A stretch of 64,000 bases of DNA from Ampelocalamus luodianensis (taxonomy: Eukaryota; Streptophyta; Magnoliopsida; Poales; Poaceae), in NCBI GenBank assembly GCA_036346255.1, contig CM070627.1, positions 34,866,143 to 34,930,142 of the forward strand, in the 5' to 3' direction. The position numbers and the translations under genes were made by a program. Position 1 is the stretch's first letter, and each line of letters begins with the position of its first letter. Below the pieces are notes generated by a model that saw only the letters and a list, made by a program, of their open reading frames with translations, made no database searches and had not been told where the DNA came from. This document shows, one piece after another, positions 1 through 11,791 of this stretch.

Positions 1-3000
1 CGGGGTCTTATTTCTAGCTCTGACGTGTGTCTGGCTGTACTATTACTATTGAAGATGAGAATTTCACTTGCCAACCTTATGGTGATTGATTATCACCTTT
101 TGATGTAATTTTGGGTATGGGTGGTTATTCAGATTATCGTGCCAAGATTTGTTACTTTTGGAAGACGGTGACCTTGCGGGCTCCATCGGGTGAAGAACCG
201 GTATTTCAGGGTAGCGCCGTTTGATTCCTTGTTCGTCTTGGCTGTCTCTTTCCCAGTCGTCGAGCCTCAACCATTGGGTTGCTTTGGTCCCTTAGCGAAG
301 TCTCGAATCTCCGCCGTATTGAAGATATTCAGTAGTGAATGAGTTTCCGATGTTTTTCGGTAGAGCTTCTGGAATGCCTCCCGGCGTAAAGTGGAGTTCG
401 GATAGATCTTGTTCAGGAACCCGACCTATTTCTATATCTCCATATCGTTTGGCGTCCCTTTCGGGAGGAGTTGAAAAAGCAATTGGATGATTTGCTATCC
501 AAAGGTTTGATCCGTAGTGTTTCGCCGTGGGGAGCTCTGTTCTTTTCACTAAGAAGAAGGACGGTAGTTGGCAAATGTGTGTGGATTACTGTGCTCTTAA
601 CCAAGCAAGCTGTGAAGAATAAATATCCCTTGCCCGTATTGAGGATCTCTTTGATCGGTTGAAGGGGCTAAAATATTCTCCAAAATTGACCTTGATCAAA
701 GTTATAATCGATTAGAGTTCGAGAGCAAGATATTGAGAAGACGACTTTCTCTACAAGGTATGGTCATTATGAGTATAAGGTTATGTCTTTTGGGCTAACC
801 AATGCTCTGCAGATTTTCATGGAAGCCATGAATAGTATGTTGCACCCTTACCTTGATGATTTCGTCGTAGTATTCATTGATGACATCTTGATTTATTCCA
901 AGACGAAAGAAGATCATGCTCAAGACTTTGAGGTTGGTACTTGAGACCACGAGTGAACCAATTTTATGCCAAATTGAAGAAATGTGAATTCAGTTTACGA
1001 AGTTGGGTTTCAGGCCATGTAATCAATCAAGAGGCATTTGGTTGATCCAAGTAAGATCTCAACGGTGGTGGAATGGAAAAGACCAACTAATATAAAACAA
1101 GTGAGAGTTTTACAGGTTTAGCTGGTTATTATCGGCGTTTCGTGGAGGTTTCTCTACCCTTGCTAGACCAATGTCACGATTGACACGAAAGGGGTCAAGT
1201 TCCGATGGAGCGACGCGTGTGAGCGAAGTTTCTGCGCTTTGAAGGATAGATTGGTGTTGCTCCAATTCTCACTTTTCTGAACTAGGAAGCGGTTCACTAT
1301 TTTTTGAGATGCATCTAGAGTCGGGCTTGGTTGTGTACTTATGCAGGATGGCAAGGTGATTGCCTATGCATCGCGGCGATTGAAGAAACATGAGCAGAAC
1401 TATCCTACCCATGACCTAGAACTTGCAGTGATAGTACTTGCTTTAAAGATCCGCGCCATTATTTGTCTGCGAGTCTTGTGACATTTTCACGATCACAAGA
1501 GTTTGAAATACATCTTTACCCAAAAGATTTGAATCGAGGAGAGAAGGTGGTTAGAGTTGATAAAGACTATGATCTCACTATTCGGTGTCACCGGGGAAAG
1601 CGAATGTTGTAGCAGATGCTCTAAGTCGTGGCGACCCCTCCTACCCTCGATTGTCTTGTCGGTGAATTTGAGCGTATGAATATATCTTTTTGCTTTGTAG
1701 TGCCGAGACCGAGACCCGTTTGCTTCTTGAGTCGACCATTCGAGCAGTATGGGAAGCAACAGGCAGGATCGGATGCTCCAGCGTGTGAGAAGCGCCTAGA
1801 TGAAGGCAAGCAAGGCTATTTTGGTATAGATGATTACGGTGCTGCGATTTAAAGGTCGCTTTTGTGTGCCACGAGGGCACGAGGTTAAAGATGAGATTCT
1901 AAAAGAAGCACACCGTACACAGTATCTGATACATCCAGTGAGACCAAAATGTACAAGGATTTGAAGAAGAGCTTCGGTGGAAGAGAATGAAAGTCGATAT
2001 TGCGCGTATGTGGCCTCGTGTGGAATCGCCAACCAGAGTTAAAGTGAACATAGCGGCCGGCGGGATTGTTGCAACCTTTAGAGGTTCAGGTGTGGCCATG
2101 GGATGACATCTCCATGGATTTTGTAGTTGGATTACCTCGCTTTCAGCAGGAAGGATGCTATTTGGGTTATAGTGGACCGATTGATGAAATCGCACATTTT
2201 ATTCCCATTCGAACAACCAGTTCTGAGCGATTTGGCTCCACTCTATGTACGAGAGATAATGCGGTTACACGGGTGCCAAAGACTATTGTTTCCACCGAGA
2301 TGCCAAATTTGTTTCAAGTTTTGGGAGAGCTTGCAAAGTGCTTTGGGCACGCAACTCCGTCTTAGTACTGCATTCCACCCACAGACAGATGGTCAGTCTG
2401 AGCGTACAATCCAAACCTTAGAAGATATGCTCAGGTGTTGTGTTTTATCCTGGAAGGGTAGTTGGGAAGATCACCTGGCTTTGGCAGAGTTCGCCTATAA
2501 CAATAGCTATCATGCTAGTATTCGAGCTGCACCATTTGAGGTTCTCTATGGGCGGAGATGCAGATCTCCATTGTGTTGGGATGCGGTTGGAGAGCGGGTT
2601 GTTTTGGGTCTGACCGGGTTCGACAAACCGTGGTTAGAGTAGCGAGATCGGGAAGAATCGCTAGCCGCTCAGAGCCATGTAAGAGTTATGCGGATGTGAG
2701 AAGGCGAGAGTTGGAATTCGAAGTGGGAAGCGAGGTTCTTACGAGGGTATCACCTACCGGAGGTGTCGTGCGATTTGGTACCAAAGGAAAGCTTAGTCCG
2801 AGGTACATTGGACCATTCCCAATCGTGGCACGAATTGGGAAATTGGCTTATCGCTTGGATCTTCCAGAGTCCATGCATGGAGTTCATAATGTGTTTCATG
2901 TGTCTATGCTGAGAAAGTTCTTAAGAGACCCTGAGCATGCAATTCCCTTAGAGCCTTTGAACATTGAGCAGGACCTTACTTTTGAGTCACGACCAGAGAA

Positions 3001-3256
3001 GATTCTAGAGGAGTCGAGCGGGTTACGAGAAATAAAACCACGAAGTTTGTCGGTACTTTGGTCCCATCGATCGAGAGAGAAGCCACTTGGGAACTGGAAT
3101 CTCGCATGCGCGATCAGTATCCAGACTTGTTTCGACAGGTGTGTAACCTTAATTCCTAAGTTCAATTCCAGTTATCTTCTTTGTAGGATGACGTTTAGAT
3201 TCGGGGTCCAGTTATCTTCTTTGTAGGATGACGTTTAGATTCGGGGTCGAATCCTG
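1..3256 (+). pseudogene. gypsy copy 1 pol remnant (PR-RT-RH-INT-chromo)
   Basis: A polyprotein remnant broken by many frameshifts and stops. Visible pieces are the protease tail near 90-200 (DVILGMG-like), reverse transcriptase from about 460 to 1000 (KKQLDDLLSKGLIR and KNKYPLP motifs, FIDDILIYS near 870-905), RNase H near 1270-1620 (YASRR and HDLELA blocks), integrase core about 1850-2640 (FHPQTDGQSERTIQ, EFAYNNSYH), and the C-terminal region about 2650-3150 (YADVRRREL, GPFPIVARIGKLAYRL, GVHNVFHVSMLRK). The longest open stretch is 222 codons (2558-3226), and no domain is intact from end to end. It keeps the integrase core segment that is missing from the related copy at 20427-29371. It cannot encode a working polyprotein. 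Confidence 0.9.
3168..3247 (+). repeat. 40-bp perfect tandem duplication before the PPT
   Basis: The 40-bp unit beginning CCAGTTATCTTCTTTG is present twice head to tail (3168-3207 and 3208-3247). It lies between the end of pol and the polypurine tract. The copies are identical in my reading, so the duplication looks recent compared with the decay of the coding region. Confidence 0.92.
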
Positions 3257-3271
3257 TTAAGGGGGGTAGAG
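3257..3271 (+). other. Polypurine tract of gypsy copy 1
   Basis: A purine-rich run containing AAGGGGGGTAGAG directly before the LTR start TGTAATACTCCGG. In LTR retrotransposons this tract primes plus-strand DNA synthesis. The same tract precedes the 3' LTR at 27091. Confidence 0.85.
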
Positions 3272-5516
3272 TGTAATACTCCGGATTAAACTTTGAGAAT
3301 GAAAATTGATCTTTAGGGAGAGGAATTAATGGGATTAGTGAATTGTCTTTGGAAAGGGGGGGTTATCTGTTAATTTCGGCCAACTTGGGCCTGGGCTAGA
3401 GGCCCATTTGGACCCCCCTAGTGGCCGGCCAAGGGGACTCCACCCTTTTCTCCCTTTGCCAAACCTAGCTTTTCTCCCCTTTTGGCCCCTCCCTTCTTGG
3501 CCGCCACCCTTTGGCCTCCCCCTCCTATGCGCCCTACCTCCTCCCCTCCCTGGTGTTCTCTCATGGTGGTGCCCCTCAAGACATCTTCCCCGCTGCGGTG
3601 TTGATCTTCCTCCATTGCCGGTCTTTGCAAGAATCGGGGACGACGATCGTGGGCTGTGGAACAAGGAGAGGAAATCACCACCAACTTCTTCTTCGAGGCA
3701 CGATCAGCATCATCTCCCACGTCGTCAAGGGTAACAATGTGTTCTTGGGTCTTCTAGAAGTCTTTCGTTAAGTGGGCGAGTAGTTTTGTTAATTTCCAGT
3801 CTGTCCGCGTTTCGTTCAATTCTGTCCAGTATGTTGGAGGGGTTGTTTCGGTTGTTTTTAGGCAGAATCTGAAGGTTTGGTCTCCTAGAGATATCTAGGC
3901 CTCGTTCTTAAGTTTCAGTGTCCACCAAGTTCACTTGATTCCGAGGTCCGAGTCAAAAGTTATGGATGTTTTAGTACCTGCTGCCAGAAATCTGACGAGA
4001 ATAAACTGTCTGGTTATTTCCTAAATTATGAAAGGGAAATTGGTTGAAACTGAAAGTTCACCCAACTAGGTTATTGTAGAGGATTCGATGACCTTTTCAG
4101 TTTGGTAAAGAACGTTCAATTTGGAGCTACCTAATAAAAGTTATGATCTTTTTAATTCTGCTGTTCGTTCTGTGGACAGATTCTGGACAGAAAGTTCAGA
4201 CGATTATTAACCTATTAAATTGGCCAAATTGGTTTATCTCGTCAACTAGAGTATTGTAGATTAGTCAGTTAAGAAGCTACAGAAATTGGGTTTACCACTT
4301 TTTGACTTCCTGACACTGAGATACGTTAATTCTCGTGCTGCTGTCCAGGGACAGTTTTAAAGCTGAAAACATTGATTCTAGTTTAAGCTTTGTTTTATTG
4401 ACTAGAGTCGTCAGGGAAGCAATGTATACCGTCGGTTAGTAGAAATGGGTATTGTTGGTGTTCTTATTGAATTTATTTCATTGGTTAGGTGGCGGAGCTT
4501 CGAGTTTAGGAACGCCATCGCTTCCAACTAACGCGTCTCAACGCGGAAGGCAAGTACATTGTTGATCTAAATGTTTGTGCATTGTGGTTATTGATATGAG
4601 CGTCTTTGTGATAACTCTTGTGTAGTATGAAGTGAAATATCCATGTTTTGTCTCTATGTTGAATTCATGAATAGAAATGATGGTAATGTTGTATTCAATA
4701 AGTTGTTTCATGCATTCATTATCTTTTGTCGTCCACGGAGTGGATGAGGAGACCATCAATTCGGGATGGTTGAGTAAGACCCATTAATTCCAATATGGGC
4801 AATGTTGGACACCGTATGAAACGTTCTTCATACGGGAAGTGGATCCCGCATTTTTGTTAAGATGCGGGCTTGAGTGAACACCGACGGGTGTTCACCGACT
4901 ATCCTGTATATGTGTGTGTGCGGTCCATTCCCTTGATTTTTAAGCATTCATTTCATGTCATCATAAGTACTCATTTGTGTTATGATCAATGTCGAGGCCG
5001 AGTAGGTCTTATTCGTGATGATAAATGTGTTTTTAATCTTTGTACTTGCTGAGTCATGGACTCACCCTTGCTTTGTTTATCTATTTCTAGGTGATCGATG
5101 AGGTTCTCTTGGGAGGAGTAGACATGCACTACTCGAATAATGCACTTCACCTTAGTTCCATTGCAAGAATTATTAAAGACTCTATTATGTTAACTTTCAG
5201 ATTGTAATAAATAAATCTAGTCATGGATGGCATTCTTTTATGATCTTTGAGGATTGATCGATGTTATTGAGAAGATTTATGCTGTATGGCTTATGTTAAA
5301 TTGGTGGTTAGCATCTTGACTTCTGAATAGCCAAGGTGTTAACTTAGTTGGTTAATTAGGATTTATGATTAAGTCTTATAACTGATTTTATTATTGTTTC
5401 ATGATTTATTGTGAAAAACCTCCGGTATCGTCGTATACCAAAGAGGTTATGTCGAAATTTTGTGGTTTAGCTTAGGATAGTAGCATTCCAGGCTCATGCT
5501 GAGTTGGGGTGTTACA
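3272..5516 (+). repeat. 3' LTR of gypsy copy 1
   Basis: A 2245-bp LTR starting TGTAATACTCCGG and ending GGGGTGTTACA, with TG...CA ends. It follows the polypurine tract directly. The first 500 bp are GC-rich and give long chance ORFs on both strands; the rest is AT-rich. Near its end it shares the blocks TACTTGCTGAGTC and TAGCATTCCAGGCTCATG with the LTRs at 20427 and 27091. The five bases after it are GTTGT, and the matching left TSD is outside the window. Confidence 0.9.
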
Positions 5517-6384
5517 GTTGTACACCCCTGAAGGTTATTAAACTATTCGAATAGCCGTGTCCACGGTTATGGATGACACTTGGTTTCAATCGACATCATC
5601 GTTAGACTCTTAATTTAAAACTTGACTTAGGCAACAACCTCGTATCGGCATGACAGGTTGTCATGTATTTTAATTTATCAAAGTGGGCTGCCACTTTGAT
5701 ATTGTATGATTTACTTTTGTATTATTGTCAATTAAGAGTTTTTAATAAAAATTGTGTTTACTAAATGGCAAGTACTAACTAGTATGAGTAGGGATGAAAA
5801 CTTGTGCATGTTATGCAAAACTAAGCCACTAATGCCTTCCTTTGGTCAGCCTCTATTATCTATAAATTCTATCTCCTTTGATCAGTCCTTAGCACACATA
5901 CTTATTTTATTTTTTGTGTAAGACTTGCGAGTACCTTCTGTACTCAACCGGATTGACCACTTGTTTCAGGTGAGGAAGATTACACTATTGATCAATTTGT
6001 TAGCGCTGATTTTGGTGATGCTAACGAATAGCATTGTTTCTAACTCCACTCAGTTGCCTCTGGGAGTGGGCACACTTGGATGGACCTTTTGGTGCATTAT
6101 AGTTGTTTTTCCGCTGCATAATTTTGTTGATGTTTTAGTTGACCGTTTGGTCACTTATGTAAATTATGAATATGAGCCCTAGTCATGTATGTTACTTTTA
6201 ATAATGTATGATTTGTGTATGACTGTGTACAATGTTATTCAGGATATGTGCGTATTAGCCATTGATCTTGGGAGCTAATGCGAGACACATATCCTGGACC
6301 TGAAATTGTGCTCGTTTCCTACTAAGAGTTATGCCTCTAGCGTAAACTCTTGACTTGAAATGGATTCGATTTCGGGGCCTCACA
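5517..6384 (+). repeat. Right end of an older LTR interrupted by gypsy copy 1
   Basis: This stretch is homologous to the right end of the solo LTR at 31942-37113: both share the block ACTATTCGAATAGCC about 0.8 kb before the end and both finish CCTCACA. Gypsy copy 1 was inserted into it. The left part is beyond the window, so I cannot tell a solo LTR from an element end. No gene is seen in it. Confidence 0.75.
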
Positions 6385-6690
6385 ATGTACTATATGGTAT
6401 TTCGATTATGGAAATAAATATAAAACTAGTCAAAATCGTACACTGGTTCTGACCGAACTGGTCTCATAGTGCTAACTAGATCCTTTTTACAACATAATCA
6501 GCACACACCTTGTACGTTGGAAGCAACATATGCTCTTTTTCTTGGTCCACTTCTTCTTTAGTAAGTTTTTCTACTACATAAGTAGTCAGGGGCTAGGAAA
6601 TATATAAGTACTCAACAGGTTGAGAGATAGAAATAAGCTTTATTGATGACAAAAGGAAAGTTTTTTACATTACAAATTTTTTTACTACAT
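6385..6690. other. Unassigned AT-rich stretch
   Basis: About 300 bp between the LTR end and the stop codon of the Transposase_28-type pseudogene. On the minus strand it would be that gene's 3' flank. I see no coding region or repeat end in it. Confidence 0.5.
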
Positions 6691-9600
6691 TCACTTATTC
6701 CTCGGAGCCGCTTGACTGGTCGCTGACGGAGATTCAACCTTCATGTCCTCTACAACCTTGTTTTCGAAGGGTTTCACCCCCTTGAAGATCTTGGCTACAT
6801 CCTTCTCCGAGCAATTGAAGTCTGCTTCAAGTGCTTGGAGATTGAGGGAGAGGTCAGAGGCTTTAAGCTTTGCCAAAGCAAAGCTAACTCCATCCGCAAC
6901 AGCATCTCACATGGTCTTCACGTGGTTTTTCCGAGAGGTCACGAGCAGGCCTTAGAGAGTCTCGAGCTGTCGACCAAGACTGTTTGCCTTCTCAATCATC
7001 TCCCTTGAAGATGACAAAAATGCTTCCACTCCCGTATCGGAAAGCATCTTGTTGAAGGCAAAGATCTTCTTTTGAAGATTCCTCTCGAGCTCATTCTCCT
7101 TATTTTGCTCAAACTCAAGAGCTTTCTCTATTCTTTTTAGCTTTTTGAGCTTGCTCTGCACGAGTAGATCAAAGTTTAAAAAAAAAGAAATGAACTAAAA
7201 ACACATAGTAAACTGGTCGGGTTTACAACCAGTTACCGTGAGTCTTCTTCTCGAAAGCTTCAATAGCTTCCTTATGCTTGAGGGAGGTCTCATTAAATCT
7301 GGTCGACCAGTCTTCATTTGATCAATTTTTGGTTTTGCACCTCTCCTCAAGTGTGGTTATGACGACTCCCTTAGCCTTAGCCTCTTTTTAAAATTTCTCC
7401 AATTCTGTCAATTATGATAAAGGAAGAGTTAAGAAACAACAAGGAACAAAATAACAAAAAAGGAAGAAAAAGTTAAGAAGTACTTACTTTTCAATTTGAA
7501 AATTTCCTTTTCCAAAGAACTTATTCGCTGGGTCAGCTCTCCGACCCAACAATGTTCTCCATCATATGCTACAAAAAGCAAAAAATAGTTAACTTCTTTA
7601 AGTTTTAGATAAACTTCACAAAAATGCCATAAGAGTAGTCGTAGGTATTTACATGGACCGCCTTGTCTGCATAGTTGGAGTAAATAATTCTAGAATATGT
7701 CTTCCATTGACAGTCTGAGACCTTCCTCCACCAAGCCTCCTCAAGTCTTTTATTATCGAAGACTTCAGGTCGGTTGGGGATGTTATTGGGATGAGGAGAC
7801 CTCCTAACTAAGGAAGAATTCCTCTCCACGTGATCACTGAAGAAAGAAGGAAGCAGGCTTGCTCCCTCCTCTTCGACCACTTCAGTCCCAACAGTGGGCA
7901 GAACTTGCTGGGCTCTTCTTCAGCCTCTGCCTCCTTAGACGTGGTCGAAGCCGCCAAGGATTCCTGAGCAGTAGGAGCAGACACTGGCGCTTCCACCTGC
8001 TCGGGGCTAGCTCATCCATCCCTTCCTTAGGAGTTTCCTCCTGAGGAGTACCCTGATTAGAAGTGATCGGAGCACCAGAGGCACTATGAAAACAGAAGAA
8101 AGGAAGGTGAAGACTTCAGAATAAAAGAAACTCTAAAGGTATGAATTTATGTAAATTTGTCATTGTACATACCAGGTCTTCTTGGCTTTGAAGTTCAAAT
8201 GCCCTAGAGTGAAGTCCAGAGCTCTCGCCTTCCTCTTCTTCTTCTCGACCGACTTCATCGGTTCCGTTCGAGTAGGGCCGGTCAGACCCTTTGCGCCCTC
8301 TGACTGAAGGTCGAAAGTAATCTCCCTGACCACTTGTTTGGAAGTCGTGGTTTCATCGACCATTGGAACAACTGCTTCAGGAACAACTGTTTGGTTGATC
8401 ACGGCAGCTCCAGAACCTACGACCACCATGGCTCCGATCAGCGTCTTTTCTCTCTCCCCCACCTGATTAACTAAGGTTAGTTCGACGATGAAATTCTTCA
8501 TCTAGAATGTATACTCCCTTCGGTGATCTTTTTTTGTCCTTCTCATAAGAGAAGGAGTTGGCTTAAAACAAAAACTTTTAGGGTTATAATAAAAGCCTAC
8601 CTCCAAGGAGCCAACATCTTGAGTGGTCGTTGGAGCAGAAGTGGTTAGGGCAACGACAGGATTCGAGCTCTCGGTGAGCTTGCTGCTCTCTGACTCGACC
8701 GACTACACATTAAAAAGGAGGGCGTTATGGTATACCGATCAGAAAATACATAAACGATGAAAAGAGGTTGTTATTTTTCACCTTAAGTATCTATCCTCTC
8801 TTTTGGAAAGATAGCAGCCAAGATCCGGGGGACAACAGCCTTTTCACCAGGTTCCTCAGCACATATCATCTTGATCCACTCCGTGACATCTTTAGGGGAA
8901 AGGTCTGTAAACAAAAGGGAGAAGGGAAGAAGAGACTTTAAGTTTACAAAATAATCAACTAAAATAAACCTGACTCGTTAAAAATTTTTAGGACTTACGT
9001 TACGAAGAATCCCTGGTCGAATCGTCCTGACCAACGTACCAAAGCATGGCACGTTCCCAGGACTTTAGAGGACTTATTCGGCACATGGAGAAATCTTTCA
9101 CCACATGCCAAGAAGTTAGACCTCTGATGCTAAGGTGATGGATGGCCTCAATCCATCTCCCCACTTTTCCCTCCTTCTTCGAGGAGGATCACCACCGAGG
9201 GTTCTCGACCACCACCTCGAGGACCACGAGGACTTGGAATACATATGAATGTACTCCTCATCTTTCCCATCGTGGAGGCGCAAAGCGCACTCCTCAGGCG
9301 ACACCATCAATTTCCCCGACTTGTCATCTTGTAGAAGTATCTAAGGACCGCTAGATCTGGCGAAATCCCCAAATATGCTTCGCAGAGGAACGAGCGCGAG
9401 ATTTACCAGCTAAGATTTGTAATATGAAGATGCTAAGATTGGCGATCGAATTGGGAGCGAGATTTACCAGCTCAACTCCATAATATTCTAGAACTTAGGA
9501 GAGGAATGGGTGCGCTGGTAACCTAAACCCGCACTCAATATATGCGAGAAAAACAAGGATTTCTCCCTCATCGTCACTGGGAAAGTGCTCCCCGACCGCC

Positions 9601-9710
9601 GATCTCCAAGAGATCGAGACCTTATCAGGAAGCATCCCGCTCTTCTCCATAACCCCAAGCTTCTTATCGGTCAATTCAGAAGCCAGCCTGTTGGATATGA
9701 GATCCGACAT
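6691..9710 (-). pseudogene. Transposase_28 (PF04195) type gene, multi-exon, broken
   Basis: This grass family is annotated as 'putative gypsy type transposon' (PF04195); its biochemical role is unknown to me. The ATG is at 9710. Exon 1 shows the family blocks VFLAYIECGFRLPAHPFLS, VLEYYGVELVNLAPNSIA and EEYIHMYSKSSW. Splice sites I can place give exons of about 9710-8998, 8904-8783, 8702-8601, 8462-8173, 8083-7620, 7568-7488, 7404-7237 and 7155-6691, with GT donors and AG acceptors. The later exons encode charged coiled-coil sequence, as is usual for the family. Damage: an in-frame TAA inside the conserved block after HPFLS (near 9492), a further frame break near 9310, at least two shifts in exon 5, stops in exon 7, and a TAA at about 6952 before the last 61 codons. 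The domain call is from remembered motifs. Confidence 0.78.
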
Positions 9711-9796
9711 TGTTGGTTTTGTGGCAAGAAGATGAAAGAAAATTGAAGGTGATTCTAAGAGCAGAGTGTAAAACCCTAAGGCGGCGCACTGCAGGG

Positions 9797-9804
9797 ATTT
9801 TATA
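9797..9804 (-). promoter_or_regulatory. TATA-like box of the Transposase_28-type pseudogene
   Basis: On the minus strand the sequence reads CCCTATAAAATCCC, about 90 bp upstream of the ATG at 9710. The spacing suits a TATA box with a short leader. There is no evidence for transcription. Confidence 0.4.
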
Positions 9805-10299
9805 GGGACTTCCCTTTAACTACAAATAGGGAGTTGCCCGAAGCCCAACGAACAGAAATCTCTTCGGTTTCCTCGGCAGTTCCTCAGCTTTAAAGTGAAT
9901 ACAAACCACTTTGTTACTCTCACCATTAGGATTTCCCGGTATAGATTCATCGGAGGAGGTTCACATTACAAATCCACTTAAATGTTCGGGGGCTAGCTAA
10001 TGAGGATTAAATTCCTAAATATTGCTTTAACATTTAATTAAAGACTACATGGCCCTTTATGGTAATAACCCCCATGGTTAAAGACCCCTGTGGTCGTGAG
10101 AATCCTAGGGGTTGCTCTACGAGTACACTGGTCTGAGAGGCACTGTACCTATTATCCGACCAAATAACTGCTTGAAGAATCTTTGAACTGGTACTTGGAC
10201 CCGATTCCAAGTATATTCCTTTTGTGTGATAAATGAGATACGTACCTTATCTGCTCCAAACCACACAATGCTTTTCAGCCCTAAGTCACCGATAATAAC
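9805..10299. other. Unassigned stretch between two pseudogenes
   Basis: Upstream of the Transposase_28-type pseudogene and downstream of the zinc-knuckle pseudogene. It holds a short purine run (GTTCGGGGGCTAG near 9985), of the kind found at LTR junctions. I could not find a matching LTR or a convincing gene. Confidence 0.4.
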
Positions 10300-10515
10300 T
10301 ACTACACAGTTTTTTCCCATGTTCCATTGGCACCATCATCACCATTACCGTGCAAACCTAATTGCATATTCCAATTTTGTGGAGGAGGGTGAGGGCCACC
10401 ACCATCCTCTGGGGTGGGTCCACATCCGAAGGACCACCTCCAAATATAATCTGGTAAATGATTTCACAAGGGACTGTCCAAGATTCTCTAAGAAATCCAT
10501 CACCATCTGTGATTT
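10300..10515 (-). pseudogene. Zinc-knuckle gene remnant, 3' segment
   Basis: The C-terminal piece of the gene whose middle lies at 30276-31941. Read on the minus strand and joined at the GATTT target-site duplication, the frame runs from the VPESIQ block (right of the insertion) into DGDGFLRESWTVPCEII (left of it), a conserved run of this grass family. It then passes through proline-rich sequence to GTWEKTV. A frameshift lies in the proline-rich part. Bases 10511-10515 (GATTT) are the left TSD of the element at 10516-30275. The family function is unknown to me. Confidence 0.72.
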
Positions 10516-11791
10516 TGTAACATCCCATTTTCGAAAATGGTGATTAGTATTTATATTTGGCTTTTGGTTTTCAAACCGTATTTCAAATTAGCTGGTATTT
10601 ACAAATCTCCTAGCTTCTAGCTAAGCTCATGTTTTTTTCAAACCTTTTCGCAATTTTCAATTCAAATTTCAATTTGAATTCTTCTTTTCAATTTGGACCC
10701 TTCTCAAATTTTGTCATCCTCTTTTCTTGGTCTCAGCCCGAAGCCTTCCATGGGCCCTGGCCCATATTCCTTCCCCCCTTGGCCGGCCCAGCCCAGCTCC
10801 CTTTTGGCCCATCTCCCTCCTTGGCCCTGCTCCCTCTGCCTTGTCTTCTTCTCCAGCTGATCGGCAGCGCCCGTGCGTGCACCCCCTTCCCCTCCGCACC
10901 ACCACACTGCCGGGACCACCAAGGCAGTGCCGCCACCGCACCCGCCCCTCTCCGGAGCTGCCGCTTCCACTCATGGGGACCCCAACCCCATGGGATCCAA
11001 TTTTTCCGGCTCGCCCACCTCCCCGCACCGCCACTCGCCACCGCCGCCACCGCTCCCAAGCCACACCGAGCCGCCCTTTGCCCCCCCCTCTCTGTGACTA
11101 AAGGAAGCAAATGGGGATGGGTTGATTTGGCTCTAAGTCTTGACCATGTGGCCCCCTCATGTCATTGAATCTTGTCCCTCCCTCACTCTATGACAAGTGG
11201 GCCCAAGTCCATTTAGTGGCAGCCCAAGACCCATGGACCGGTGCGCGTGGACCTGGCTAATGTGCAGTGGCATGGACCGAATTTACTACACAGCAGGCCC
11301 CACCTGTCAAATGGGACAATTTCTCTCTCCCTCCTTAATTCCTTGATTTAATTCTAATCCAAGCTTCAAAAATCCCGTTCTCCTTCGTTGTAGCTCCAAA
11401 AATTATGAAATTTATTTCTAAAATTTTGTAAATTCAAGATCTTGCTAATGGCATAGGTCTTGTTTAATTTGGAGTTCATTTGTTATTGCTCTTGTATTTA
11501 TTTGCTCTCCTTGCTTGTTTATGCATTTTTCCAGTACGTTCGTCCGAATAGGATTTGAAGACGCGGGAAATCTCCAACTTGATCAACCTCAAGATTATCA
11601 AGACTCTCTTACCTTTACTCTAGGTGAGTCAATACTTTGATTATATTGAGCCTATATTTTATGTAAAGTATATTCTTTTAAAATAGCAAATTGCATGCTT
11701 TAATTCTTTAAGCAAATGTATGTCAAAACTTAAAGTAGTTAAATACCCATTTGATGATTAATTAATTAATATGCCATCCTTGACAATTTGA

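Larger units (their letters stand above)
1..5516 (+). mobile_element. Ty3/gypsy retrotransposon, copy 1, left part outside window
   Basis: The right-hand part of a decayed chromovirus-like gypsy element. It shows the protease tail, reverse transcriptase, RNase H, integrase and chromodomain-type tail in that order, then a polypurine tract and a 3' LTR (3272-5516). The pol order and the conserved integrase C-terminal region place it near the Tekay/Del group; that placement is from family knowledge. Its LTR shares end sequences and internal blocks with the LTRs of the elements at 20427-29371 and 40532-49128, so these are related families. It lies inside the right end of another LTR (5517-6384), so it is younger than that LTR. 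The 5' LTR and gag lie to the left of the window. Confidence 0.9.

Noticed and set aside
6437..10140. GTACACTGGT at 6438 and 10121 as possible CACTA transposon ends around the Transposase_28-type pseudogene
   Set aside because: The two copies are in the same direction, not inverted, and no 3-bp TSD or subterminal repeats were seen.
10704..11110. Overlapping long ORFs on both strands, proline- and arginine-rich
   Set aside because: They lie in the GC-rich part of an LTR, occur in several frames at once and are not kept in the partner LTR in the same frame.
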